64,000 nucleotides of DNA from Phoronis australis (Eukaryota > Phoronida > Phoronidae): positions 1,398,982 through 1,462,981 of the forward strand of contig NMRA01000010.1 of the NCBI GenBank assembly GCA_002633005.1, read 5' to 3'. The notes under the pieces were generated by a model, which made no database searches, was not told the origin of the DNA, and was given only the letters and a program-made list of their open reading frames with translations. Below are positions 36,831 through 48,091 of this stretch, piece by piece. How positions within the stretch are numbered: the first letter of the stretch is position 1; each line of letters starts with the position of its first letter. The translations under genes and the position numbers were made by a program.

Positions 36831-38041
36831 ATGGTTCTTCTGAGGCGTGCTCTTCATTTAAGCTCGATATTCTGTATCATGGCCTTAGTCAGGGCAAATC
36901 ATTGGTCTACACGCGATAACGACGAAGACAAGCAAATCGCTGCACTGGTCAGTGAACTTCAACAGGCTCAAGAAAACCTTAAAGTGTTTGTGACTACAAG
37001 CATTAACGAACTCAAGGCATTGATTGGACGAGCTCAAGGAGTCAACCAGCAATGCCGTACATCTTCGAGCGTTAGTACATGTCAAAATACAGCGATCGCA
37101 TTCCATAAGTACACTAAAAAGCTCTACAACGGATGTCCACTAAATTACCACCGTTTCGAGAAAAGTTGCTACGCAGTGTCAAGCACACCGGTTGGTTGGT
37201 GGTCTGCGTTCAGGGAATGCTACAGGCGTGACGCCGAACTTATGTCAATACAGTCACGAGCGGAAAACGACTTTGTGAAAGGCCTGCTGGGACAGTACCA
37301 TATCTCGAACGCGTGGACAGCTGGTAACGACCAAGACCGAGAAGGTACCTTTCAATGGGGATCTAGTCAGGCAGCAACTAGCTTTAGTAACTGGGACCAA
37401 GGTGAGAAAATTGATTATTTCCACGCCTATAGTAATCGAATGTCGACTGTTTACTTACAACAAACCCATGCTGAAGCGACTCTCAGGTTTTGATGACGGC
37501 AATCTTACTCTCATTAATATGGCTTAAAAATTCGAAGGGTCATTTGATTTGTTGGGTCGAATGGCTGTAACATGGGCGGCGCAGCCCTGAAAAAAGGGGG
37601 GGGCTAAAGCCCCCCAGCCCCTCAGGTGCTCTGCCTATGTGATACATCAAACCCTCGTGTTTAACACAGTGGAGATGAGGAACACATAGATTGCTTTTTT
37701 AAAAAACACTTTAAAAATGGTAAAATACTTGAAGCTGGTGGTTTAAACTAAGGCATCCAGACGGTTCATTCTTAAAATTGCTTGCAAAACATTAATTCAT
37801 GTTGTACAACCATGAAATTCTACAGCGTTAATAGTATCTAAAAGCTAGAGGAATCACCAAGTGTCGCCAAAGTCGCCAGCTTTAGGAACATCCTCCAGTG
37901 ATATTACACTGTAATATTTTTGCAGGTCAACCCAACAATTTGAAAAATCAAGACTGCCTTGGGATGTCGGCTGCTGGATTGTGGGGTGATTATGCTTGCA
38001 CGGCAGAAATTGGTTTCGTCTGTGAAAAGGACGCTGAATGA
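36831..38041 (+). CDS. Secreted C-type lectin A2 (QPN motif), 2 exons
   Basis: Exons 36831-37401 and 37926-38041, phase 1, give 228 residues. Signal peptide (MVLLRRALHLSSIFCIMALV), heptad-rich segment (ELQQAQENLKVFVTTSINEL), hinge QQCRTSSSVSTC, then GCPLNYHRFEKSCY, WWSAFRECYRRDAELMSI, AWTAGNDQDREGTFQWG, and exon 2 GQPNN, QDC, LWGDYAC and GFVCEKDAE. As in A1, QPN replaces EPN/QPD. The WND position reads W-G-D, so that Asn ligand is lost. Clear paralogue of A1 with an identical intron position. A2-B2 repeats the A1-B1 arrangement. Confidence 0.9.
37572..37639. repeat. Small palindromic element, copy 4
   Basis: ATGGGCGGCGCAGCCCTGAA at the left, GGGGGGGCTAAAGCCCCCC core and GGTGCTCTGCCTATG at the right. 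In the lectin A2 intron. Confidence 0.65.
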
Positions 38042-39738
38042 CTAATAAACGACGTGTCTTCTCATTCAATCACGCAGGACGGTGAAGTGATACTGTAGTA
38101 TGTCTGTTGTTTTCTAGACAAGTTTTGAATGAAAATCTTTCACACTTCAGAGACATTAATTGAATTACTAGATGGTGTATTGAAGACGGATATTTTGAAC
38201 ATTTAAACTGAGTTGAACCGAGTCCCAAAGAGTTCCGATATACAGTGCAAGGAAGCGTTAACCGGCGTTACCAAATTCCACGAAAACAATTGCTTACACA
38301 TTTCAACTTGAAAGCCATTGCAAAAGCGCTGAAGTTGTTAGTAAAATATTCCAGTTAATGAATCTTTAGGAAATTTTGAATATTGAGTCATTTTATATTT
38401 TTGTTGAATAATTATTCTCCTTGTCTTTATTATTACTTAATGAATTACGGTAGATGGAAGATGTAATTCATTGTCTGCTGCAAGACTTGTTCAAACGGCG
38501 AAAGCTGCGTTGAGTGCGAAAATATTTCAAGAATTTCCTTTCTGGGAAAATTTGGAGTGTGAATTTTTCAATTAGTTGCGTCCATGTGATATTTTTATGA
38601 ATTCTGGTGAGGAACATATGCAAAATGCTTCGCATGAACAGCTCTAGTCTATCTATCTAGAAAAGAAGTTGATAGGGCCAACGTAGCATTTTAAGGGGTT
38701 TTTTTTCAAGTACTCACTTCTTTACCAGTTGGGCTTCAAATTGTAGGAAATCTTCAAATTTACATAACCGATAAAGTGGAGCAATCGCTTACAGGTCCAA
38801 AACACACTTTAAACAACATTTTGTGAAGGTTAGAAATTTTGAAATCAGAATAGTTGCCTAAAGCCAAGTATATTTTCGAATTTGCCTTGGCATTAACTTC
38901 ACAATATGGTCGATTTAAGGAAATCAAAACCTTAACAAAAATAAACAAGCAGGTGGAAGTTACCCGCTCAAGGTCATTATCAGTAAAACTACATCGAGTC
39001 TTGACAGGCAGATGCAGTGACAAGACTGCGAGAAAATTTGGTGTTAAAATCTTAGCATGCATACAGTACAAGACAAAGGGAATTTAACTTACGCTCGTAA
39101 TTACGAGAGTAATTTTACGGCGACACTTTCCCCTCAACGGCCCACCATATTAACCCCACGACCAACGCTTACCGCCACAAACCAGTTGCCGCAAAAACGC
39201 ATTCTCGAACAATTCCAGCAAACAGTTCCAAATAAAATTTGATTCGTTAATTAACCCGTCTCGACGTACAGCTACTTTTAAAAACGGTCAATGCTGATTT
39301 CACGCAACCGTTATTGCGTGAACTTCCATTTGCGCTCAGCTGTTGTGACACGGAATAACGATTCATTGTGTACCAATGTTCTTTTTGATATTTAATGTTG
39401 CTAATGGCGGATGTAAAGTTTTGCTGGTTTTGGGTTTCATTCAAGTCCAACCCGTTTATCCGACAGGCTTTCAAAACGTGAAAATGATTAGATGAAAGCA
39501 TCCCCCAAGATTTACACGAAGTCAAAAACCTATATCACGGCTACTGAAAGTGCAGACAACTATTTCAGAAAAACGAACAAGAAACGCACTACATAACTTT
39601 CATCCAAATCCACAATTTGTTTGCGGTTAAAAAGAACCCATAAAGACATTGCTTTCCGATATGATGTTCAATATAGATAAATCATTTATTGCAAGTCATT
39701 GAGAGTCTGATGAATCAGACGTTTCCGTACTCTCTCTA
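38042..39738. other. Intergenic after lectin A2
   Basis: No gene or clear repeat recognised. Short frames only. Confidence 0.5.
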
Positions 39739-40508
39739 TGGGCCTTATTCACTGACTGGGTTTCCCCCGTCAGGTTTACCTGGTTCTAAAATTAGGTCGA
39801 ATACCGTTGGGAGCTGTGATCCCCTGATCACCGTTCAAATTGGGGTGTATGGCTCTCCTTGACCTTTCTTGAACTTCGGTGTCCCTCTGTGACAAGGATT
39901 CCGGTGTTACGATTATCGATTGTTTGTCCAGTGTTGAGGGTTTGTTCCTCTACATGTACGCAAGTGTGGAATGTTCCTCCATCCTTTTCTCCAGTGTGAG
40001 TTTAGTTTCCTCTGGGTCGAGCCCCCAATGACAAAAAACTGCGTTGTGTATAAGTGGTCTTGCAAGGAGGGACGCGAAGGGGCACATGGATAATGGAGCG
40101 TTCCTAACTTCATAGTTGAACACACCCTCAACACTGGACACTTCGTTGACAAATGTAACACCAGAATTCTTGTCAGAGAAGAACACTGGTACTCAATGTA
40201 GATCAAGGAGGCCGTCTACATTAAAACTAGACACGTCAATTTGAACAGTTATCAAGGATTACTGCTTCCAGCGGTGTACGACCTACAGTAAAACCAGGCG
40301 TGCGTTCAGTAGATTCTAGGACCTACGCTAGGACCTCCGCTAGGACCTAGCTAAAACCTAGTCAAAGTCACGTGTTCTCATTTAAAATATACGGCAATAT
40401 CTCATGTAATCTCGCGAAGTATTGCTTTTTAGCTAGGTCCTAGCGTTACTGAACGGGAGGCTGGTCAACCTGACGCGGAAAATACAAATCAGTGAACAAA
40501 GCCCTTAG
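39739..40508. mobile_element. Candidate non-autonomous DNA transposon with about 45-bp imperfect TIRs
   Basis: The left end GGGCCTTATTCACTGACTGG, then CGTCAGGTTTACCTGG, is mirrored by the right end (reverse complement) GGGCTTTGTTCACTGATTTG, then CGCGTCAGGTTGACCAG. About 770 bp, no recognisable transposase. Another foldback element (40303-40455) is nested inside. Confidence 0.6.
40303..40455. mobile_element. Nested foldback MITE (CGTTCAGTA..CTAGGACCT)
   Basis: The left end CGTTCAGTAGATTCTAGGAC and the right end TAGCTAGGTCCTAGCGTTAC, then TGAACG, are inverted repeats. The left arm also contains three tandem CTAGGACCT units. 153 bp, non-coding. Confidence 0.7.
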
Positions 40509-40969
40509 ACATTGGGCAGAAACGTCACGCCCACCAGAATCTTAATGCATTTCAGTAAGTGATTTAACTATTGAACAAAAGAAAACTTCACATCGGTATC
40601 GTAACGCCTATTGTTTCACACGATTTACGAATAAAGTAGGCCTTTAGTGTATAGAATGTGACTTCAGGCATCTTTGCAATTAAGCGTCTTTGAAAAATAC
40701 AGTGCTCTTCCATTCACCAAAACGCGAGCAATTTGAATACGTTTAGAGAAATCTCATATTTCGTTACAATTACATTTGCTGCAAATTATCGATTAGAAGT
40801 GAGAAAATATACCCGGAAATACCCGTCGAACATTCTAAAATGAACAAATTAAAATTAAATATGCAGTTTGTCTGGCAAATAACGTATATCTTTTTGGACA
40901 TGTGACATCTCCTGAAACGTGCCTGTTCAGCCAGCACAGAGAACACGCCCACACGACAAGATAACTTGC

Positions 40970-40989
40970 TGACGTCATTATCAGCCAAT
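40970..40989 (+). promoter_or_regulatory. CRE (TGACGTCA) and CCAAT box upstream of lectin B2
   Basis: A perfect palindromic TGACGTCA at 40970-40977 is followed by CCAAT at 40985-40989, about 100-120 nt before the B2 ATG. The same pairing occurs before the PARP14-like first exons. Confidence 0.5.
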
Positions 40990-41014
40990 CAAATAGCAGC
41001 TGTGGCCTTTATCT

Positions 41015-41034
41015 GGACTATCACCGCTGTGAAC
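41015..41034 (+). promoter_or_regulatory. Conserved upstream element of lectin B2
   Basis: GGACTATCACCGCTGTGAAC, matching 27814-27833 before B1 at nearly the same distance from the ATG. Confidence 0.45.
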
Positions 41035-41088
41035 TTCGATCTTGTTTAATCACAACATAAGACAGAAAAGTTATATTCCGAGAGCGCT

Positions 41089-43373
41089 ATGAAACATTTT
41101 TTCGCAAAATTTAGTTTGCTGATCCTGTTTGCCGCAGAATTACAACCAGCATCTTCCGCTGATGTCGTGCGAAGCCTTAAAGTGCTAAGAATGTTACAGA
41201 ATTCATTCGAGTCTTATGTCAAAGAACAGCTGGCGGGTGTCAAGGAGGAGGCCATTAAGTTAACCAAGACCACCAAGACTGATTGTTGCCAAACACAGAA
41301 CAGCAAATGCAAAGAAATTGGCGGTCTCATGAGCAGCCTTCCCACAGGTGACGTGTGTCCTCCGTCATATCGTTTCCGCAACGAAAACTCCTGTTACAAG
41401 ATGGTGACTGGAGCAACGTCGTGGTTTCAAGCCTTGAGTCAGTGTCACAAGGACCGGGCTTCTTTAGTTGAAATCGAGTCGTCACAGGAACAGAACTATG
41501 TCGAACAGATAATCAAAAGCTATCGTTTGGCGACAGTGTGGATGGGAGGACACGACCGTGGTCAAGAGGGGACATGGACGTGGGCTTCCACAGGAAGCAA
41601 GTTCTATTACAACGACTGGCGACCACGTAAGTTGTTTAAGAAGAGACTCTAAGAAGTTCATCGTATCTAACCACTTTTTGTCATTCATGCAACATGTGAG
41701 TAAATGCTCTTTCCCAAACAGTTAGCTCCAATGATAACTCTGGTTAAACCCGATTTATACGTATGTGTTTAGACCAACCTCAGAGCTCAGCAAAGTAATG
41801 ATTCAGCATTGTGATCACAAGGCGGCGCTAAATATGATTATCACCTTTTACCATGGACACATAACGTTCAGTGTTTTTTTATTTTTTAAGGAAAGAATCC
41901 AGCACTTATACTAATAAAGCAGCAACAGCGTGAAGCGTGAGAAAATATTAAGTTCAGCAGCTAGGACCGGTAGCGGGCGAAGGGGTGCTCAGACGCGGAG
42001 ACGCGTTCCGGTTTTTTTAGTCCACCGATAGATTTTCTGAACTCAGGGTCTGCATCCTCGGCTCCCGCCCCCACAAACCTAGGACGCGCACATACGATCG
42101 GGCTTTTCCCAATTTCCCAAGGACGTTGGGCCCCCGCTTACTGTATCCTAGATCCCCCACTGTCTTATGCCACTGTTCTATTTCAACAAATTGAGCAACG
42201 ATCTATACAGTGTACTTTCATTACCAAGAGTCACATTTCTGCAAATCTAATTTGATAAGCTGTTCCTTTGTTCCTTTTTCACCATGAACCTCTTACAACT
42301 CTTAATGGTCAAAAGATGTTTTGAGTATAAAAATTTCGGCCATAGGAAATAGACTTAACTTCACAAACGAACAAATATTTGCACATTACCAGTGACATCA
42401 ATGGAGTGCTCACACGAAAAACGAATGCTGACTTCGCTAAGTCCTTCCAAATGCAATAGTTTTGTTGTAAAAAATAAAGACTTCATTTCTATCATGTTGA
42501 AATCCTTACTTGTGACAGCCGAATGCTTTGTCGGAAAGACAATACCAAACATCTTACATGACTGTTTGATGGTTTACACTGGGTAGTTTTTTCGTGCCAC
42601 ACTCGAATTCCCGAACCTAAGCCCTCCGACCACATATTTCATAAGAGATTGGAGCCTTTTGGATTGTCTGGGCATTTTGAGGTTTATTGAAAGTGTGGCG
42701 ACTACGAATGGTATCGTTTTCTTCATCTAGTTTGAAAAAAATCAGTTAGTTGTCTCTTGACCTATTTCTCTTGAAACCTTGGCTATTCTTAAACACTGTA
42801 CCACTTCTTGTCGGCAAGGCTCGTTTTATAGCAAGACTGCCGGCCACAGTGTAGATTTGGTGTGGGCATAAAAAACAAAAAATGCACTTTGAATGAAAGT
42901 GTTTAGACAGTAGGTAAGTTTTAAGGAATGTCAGTATCTACATATGTTTCACATTGTGTGGTTTTGTAGTAGAAAAGCTCTTAAATTTACGAAATCGTTC
43001 ATTTTAAGATAAAGAGTAGTCACGTGACCCCAAAAGACTGGGCGCTATTCCCGTAAAAAGAATAATTTGTGCTCACCAATTGTGTTAACACTAGACTGTT
43101 TCGTGACTAAAAATGGTTCCGTTGAAGACTTACATGTGAGACGCCTGGCCGTAACAAATGCTGAGGTAGGTTTATCTGGGTCAACAATACTGTATGTCGC
43201 TAATAGTACATGTAATGACTATTTTTTGGCTCTTTGCAGAAGAGCCGTATAACAAAGATAACGTTGAACACTGTTTGGTCTACCAGAAAGACGGTTCATC
43301 ACCGGGCAGTTGGAATGATCTCCCGTGCTGGGAAAAGTATGCGTATATCTGCGAAAAGACAGCAAGGTTTTGA
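41089..43373 (+). CDS. Secreted C-type lectin B2 (EPY/WND motifs), 2 exons
   Basis: Exons 41089-41626 and 43240-43373, phase 1, give 223 residues, the same length as B1. Signal peptide (MKHFFAKFSLLILFAAELQP), helix ADVVRSLKVLRMLQNSFESY, hinge TDCCQTQNSKC, then VCPPSYRFRNENSCY, WFQALSQCHKDRASLVEIES, VWMGGHDRGQEGTWTW, and exon 2 QEPYNKD, EHC, GSWNDLPCW and YICEK. WND is intact and EPN reads EPY, exactly as in B1. The acceptor sequence TCTTTGCAGAAGA is shared with B1. A possible AATAAA lies about 80 nt after the stop (43454-43459). Confidence 0.9.
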
Positions 43374-45439
43374 TGGCGTTGATTTTGTCAGGTTTTGTTA
43401 GAAGCCTTTGAATATTCATTTTCTTTAGTGAAAATTGCGATATCTTGCACCAAAATAAAATCTGTTTGTTTCATGCGGAACTTTGTGCAGTTTGGCGTCT
43501 GTAGAGGTGTTACCGGCGAAAAACATGAGAAAGTAAAATGAATGGGGCGAATCAACAAGTGTAGTGTAATAGTAGCGTTCACTTGTGAGTTCACCGCTTG
43601 GGGCGCTAGTTTTTCGATGGATAACCATTGTGGCGAATGGCAAGATGGCGGAGTGAGCACTCCTGTTGTATCACATTCCTTGAGCGAATCTCCAGAGAAG
43701 GCATTTAGTGTGACAGTTATCGCACAAAGAAAATGTTCAATTAACAGTGCACACTAGGTTATCGGACAGAAGTGGCTAGTTGCAGTCGCACCTTTGTGCA
43801 GAACCATGGATCTTCAAATGGCGCTTTTCAATGGCTTGTGACGATTGCGTCCAGTCCGCAAAAGACATATTACAGTCAACATACAGCTGCAGAGGTCCTC
43901 ACCTGGAGGTCATTCAAGATTTTTGTAAGAAAACATATCCCCTATTACGCCTTAGTGTGAGAAAAAATCACCAAAATCGGAGTTGTGGAAGTTGCATTCC
44001 AAGATGGTGAACAAAGTGGCCACCCTAAACAGCATTTTCTTTCTTTTGACATGATACTCCTGTGCAACAACTGGAAATAAGTGTAATAATGTATACCACT
44101 GATTAAAAACTTAACCCACAAGTGGCACATCAACTAAGAAGACCGAATGCCTGAAATCTGAAATCAACAACACCAGCAAAATTTTGCGTATTTAAACGCA
44201 ATTTGGTACATTTACACACTGTCAGTTATTTTTGTTTTTTATAAGCGTTTCAGTAGGATGCGGAGTGAAAGGCATCGGACTTGACTGCCGATGGTTAAAA
44301 CACTATAGCCCGAGTTTAAGTTACACATGTAAATGCCTATTCAGGCAGTTTTAGACTCTCGTCCTTTGGTGCGAAGTTATGAAAGTTCTGTAAGTTATCT
44401 TCAAAGTTAAAACTTTAAATAAGTAAAAAATTAACAAAAACATTTTTAATACTACACACGACTGAGATTTGCACAGTGGTCAGTCGTCCTGGACACTTTA
44501 GCCAGAGAAAACCCAGGCCGGTTCAAATAAAACATTGCTACATGTATAACGCATGCGCAGCTAAAAAAATAGTAGGCTATGGAAATGGTTGACAACTCTT
44601 TCTGAAACCGAATAATGCGTCGATAATCTGAATATATACCGTGAGACCTAGGACTGTACATGTTGTATTCGGAATACGGAGGACAAATAAACTAATGTTC
44701 TAACCGAAAGGAATTTTACGTAGAAACGGTTGAAGCAGTGGTTAACATATCAGGATTTGTAGTACGGACAATAATCTCGGTTAACCGTCACTTATACTAC
44801 GAGTTTCTTGCGTAGCTTGTATCGTAACTTCCAAATATCCGCGGACTCATCAGGGTCGATTACCGAGTCCCTTTCTTGTGACAGAGTAATTGCCGCCGTT
44901 CGGCTCCAGATTTTCGCCTGGCAGCACCTGTCGATTTTTATAAGTTAGAGTACGCGCTTCATAACTGTACATAGGCGTAGTCAGGTGGACGGTGGCGGAA
45001 CAAAAGTGAATGTCCATGCTCCCCCTGGCGGACACCAGGTATGCCCACCCCTCGAGCACTGACTGCAAAGCAACCCAACTCATATTATTTTAGTCGCTTT
45101 CCTGGAGGAGAGTTGATGCTGCCTCCCAACTCCGTGAGTGTAATAGGGTTCTCAACTTCCCTACCCCCACCCAACGGCTACAATGTCCGAATACAATGCT
45201 AAGTGCGGTTTCCGGGCTGAATTTTATAGCATTATAATTTTGTGTATGTCTTAATAAATTGTTAACTTGTTTTGCTCGGAGAGACAATCACAATTTTCAA
45301 AAAGTCAAGCCCACTTTTGGGAAAACTAAAACGATATATAGATCAACTTTTGATGATGGGCATCAACAAGAGCAACTCGGAGCGTCGATATGTGCCCAAG
45401 AATACAACACAAATGGTGTGCCTCTGATGATGTTTTTAG
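43374..45439. other. Intergenic after lectin cluster
   Basis: No gene recognised. Only short frames on both strands without domain features. Confidence 0.5.
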
Positions 45440-46660
45440 TGTTATAAAAATGGTCATTACATGGCGCAGAATACGTCATACCCTTCCGACATTGCGTCGC
45501 CGTGGCTTTATTTCAAAACTGTTTGTCGATTTTCAGGAAAATATACCAAAGAACAGGCATAAAAGTTGCCATTAGAAATCACAGCGATTGTTGAATCCGT
45601 ACACCTGGTGTCAAAATAATAGGATTAGGCTTGAAAATTTGTGATATTGCTAGGGGTTTAGTAGATACAGCAGAAGAGGCGAAAATAATGTCGCTAAGAA
45701 GCATCACAGTTACGAAGGACCAATCTGAAGATAATCGCCAGTCGTAATCTTGTCAGTATTACGGGTAAAGAGGCAAATCATAGAAATGGTCACTAGGTGG
45801 CGCAAAATGTATTGAATCTGTCCGAAAATTGTTTGATATAGATGTTGCCCTAATAGAAATCTAATTGTCAAGTTTTAGAAAAATTCATGTCTGAATTTCA
45901 AAGTTGCAAAGTCAAACGTAAAAAATTAAAACTGCCGTTAGGGAGCACACTTGTAGTCGGATTGGTCTGAAATTCGTAGTCACCTGTTATCTGGAAAATA
46001 TCTGTCACATTTCGCAAAGATCCTTTAAATAGTTAAGGAAATACAACTGTGGACCCCAAAAAACACAAAAGCTGCCTCTAGGGGTCGTCACAGCAAGTAA
46101 CTAAACCCGCAGAGTACGTCAAATTTGTCAGAGGCGACCTTTCAATTTTCGTGCTAATCCTTTGAACGCTTGAACGGATTGGAAGGTGGGCGTCAAAAAA
46201 TTACCTCCAGGTGGAGCAGAATACGGCAAATCCGTGTGAAAATGGGAAGGCGTCATCATCTCTTAAACAGAAACATATATGCTAAATTTCATGAAAATCC
46301 AACAAAGCAAAAGTACAAAAAACTAAAAGTGCCACTAGGTGGCGCCCCTGTAATTGGATTGGTCTGAAATTCGTCGTCACTCGTTATCATCTCACTATGA
46401 AAATGCCTGTTAAATTTCACAAAGATCCTCCAAAGAGTTAAGGAGACACGGCCCTGGACGCAAAAACAATTGCACTAGCAGTAGCCACAAATATTGAATC
46501 CGTCCGAAAATGTGTGTCAGCCGCGGTCGTCTCATCAGGAACACATTTGGCAATTTTCAAAGGATTTTTAGGGCAGTTTGGTGAATAGGAAAGCGGGTGT
46601 CAAAAATGTTTTTTAAGTGCTACCTGACCGTGTAGCAGAGTACGTCAAATTTGTCCAAAA
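45440..46660. repeat. Periodic array of about 128-149-bp diverged units with CTAGGTGGCGC motif
   Basis: A motif like CACTAGGTGGCGC, often followed by AGAATACGTCAAATCCGTCC and GAAAATGG, recurs at about 45450, 45791, 45933, 46074, 46202, 46330, 46470 and 46619. The longer block GGATTGGTCTGAAATTCGT occurs at about 45960 and 46356 (period about 396). 46332-46346 (CCACTAGGTGGCGCC) fits the CTCF core consensus at every position I can recall. Units are well diverged, so the array is old. Confidence 0.65.
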
Positions 46661-47214
46661 ATGGAAAGGCGACACCGTCTCTTTAAAAGAAACCTATTTG
46701 CCAAAGTGGAAATCTATTGCAAAACTCCAAAGTTACAGAGGCAAACACAAAACATGCTACAAGGGTAGTGAGGGCAGAGCGGTGGTTCAATGGGGCCGAA
46801 ACCTGTAGTTGGTCAGGAGTCAGGTTCATGGGAACACATTTATCAAATCTCAATATGATTCTGCAAGGGGTTTAATAGATATAGCCGAGGGCGCCGAACG
46901 CCCAGAAATGACGGCAATATGCACCAACATATAAATATGTGGGCACATAAAAAGGCTTGCACAAACTTGAAGCCTGACTTCCAGTGACCCTTGGCTCATT
47001 GCACTGGTTCTAACAGGTTTGCAACGGCAACAAATGTTGTCTATCAAGAGAAACTTTAATGTTGGTGCAGTTTATAAGCCAAACATTTAATTTTTTGAAC
47101 CAACAATATTTGATCACTTTTTCCTACTCCCGACTCCAAAAACAGTGATAAGGGAACTGCGGTGACTAACTGGTAGCCACTTATTCTTAGGGCCAGCACA
47201 TAAATCCGCCAACT
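46661..47214. other. Intergenic, nothing recognised
   Basis: Short frames only. The first part may be a further decayed unit of the preceding array (GGGGTTTAATAGATATAGCC resembles sequence near 45655). Confidence 0.4.
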
Positions 47215-47310
47215 CAAACCATCTTAGCTTCGCCTTAGTCTAAGGTTACCTTAACTTACACTGACAAGTCGTCGGTGGCCTCGATTTCACCTTAGCACCG
47301 CCTGATCTCT
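47215..47310 (-). repeat. Dispersed repeat, right of lectin cluster (inverted copy of 21781)
   Basis: The reverse complement reads ATCGAGGCCACCGACGACTT, GTCAGTGTAAGTTAAGG and ACCTTAGACTAAGGCGAAGC, then TAAGATGG, the same block order as 21781-21950. Confidence 0.6.
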
Positions 47311-47368
47311 CAGTTACTTATAACAAGCATGTATTTATTGATGAATGTTTGAGGCACTGTTGTCGAGC

Positions 47369-47369
<1 letters not shown>

Positions 47370-47400
<31 letters not shown>

Positions 47401-47480
47401 GTTATTATTATTGTCACTAATGTTATTGTAGTTGTTATCATATTAAGTATATAAATCATTATCATTATCATAATTATTAT
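47370..47480. repeat. (TTA)n microsatellite
   Basis: A near-perfect TTA run to about 47415, then interrupted TTA/ATT units to about 47480. Confidence 0.9.
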
Positions 47481-48091
47481 TATTCAATCAGACTTTTATG
47501 TTATTATACATACATGTCATTTCTTGAGTCAAATGCGTTACGATAACGCCGTTACCGTAAAACCTGGCAGTTGAGCGCGTGCCCCTAACTGTGAAGCTGC
47601 GTAGAACTGCGGCACATACGCAGATCCTGATGTTGATGTTATAAACAGACGGAAATCTAACGCGTTCTTTGACGTGGACACCAATTAGCATTGGCGTGTC
47701 TACTGGCATCCGTATTAGCATCACGTGGTAGGGAATTAGGTAAAGTAAATGAGCCACTTTTTGAAATTGCCCTCTGTGGACAAGCGACAATAAAGTGCGG
47801 ATTCCTCTTAACACAGCTAGTAAATGGTAAAAATGGCGTTGCGTTTTTTACGTGAATATTGCTGGACTGTAAGGACACAGGAACTTTTGATTATTCATAA
47901 AGTTAGCTCTTAATTCTCGGATCTTCACTTGTCACCCGATGCTGGCCAGAGTGAAGGTTGACAATCGAGTAGTAATGGTATCATGATGTTAAGAGAGCTA
48001 TATAAATCCTGCACGTCGACCGCTTTCTAAAAAACATTTTCTTTGAACTTGTCACTCCTAAATGTGAGAGAAAGTAAGCATGTTGAAATAT

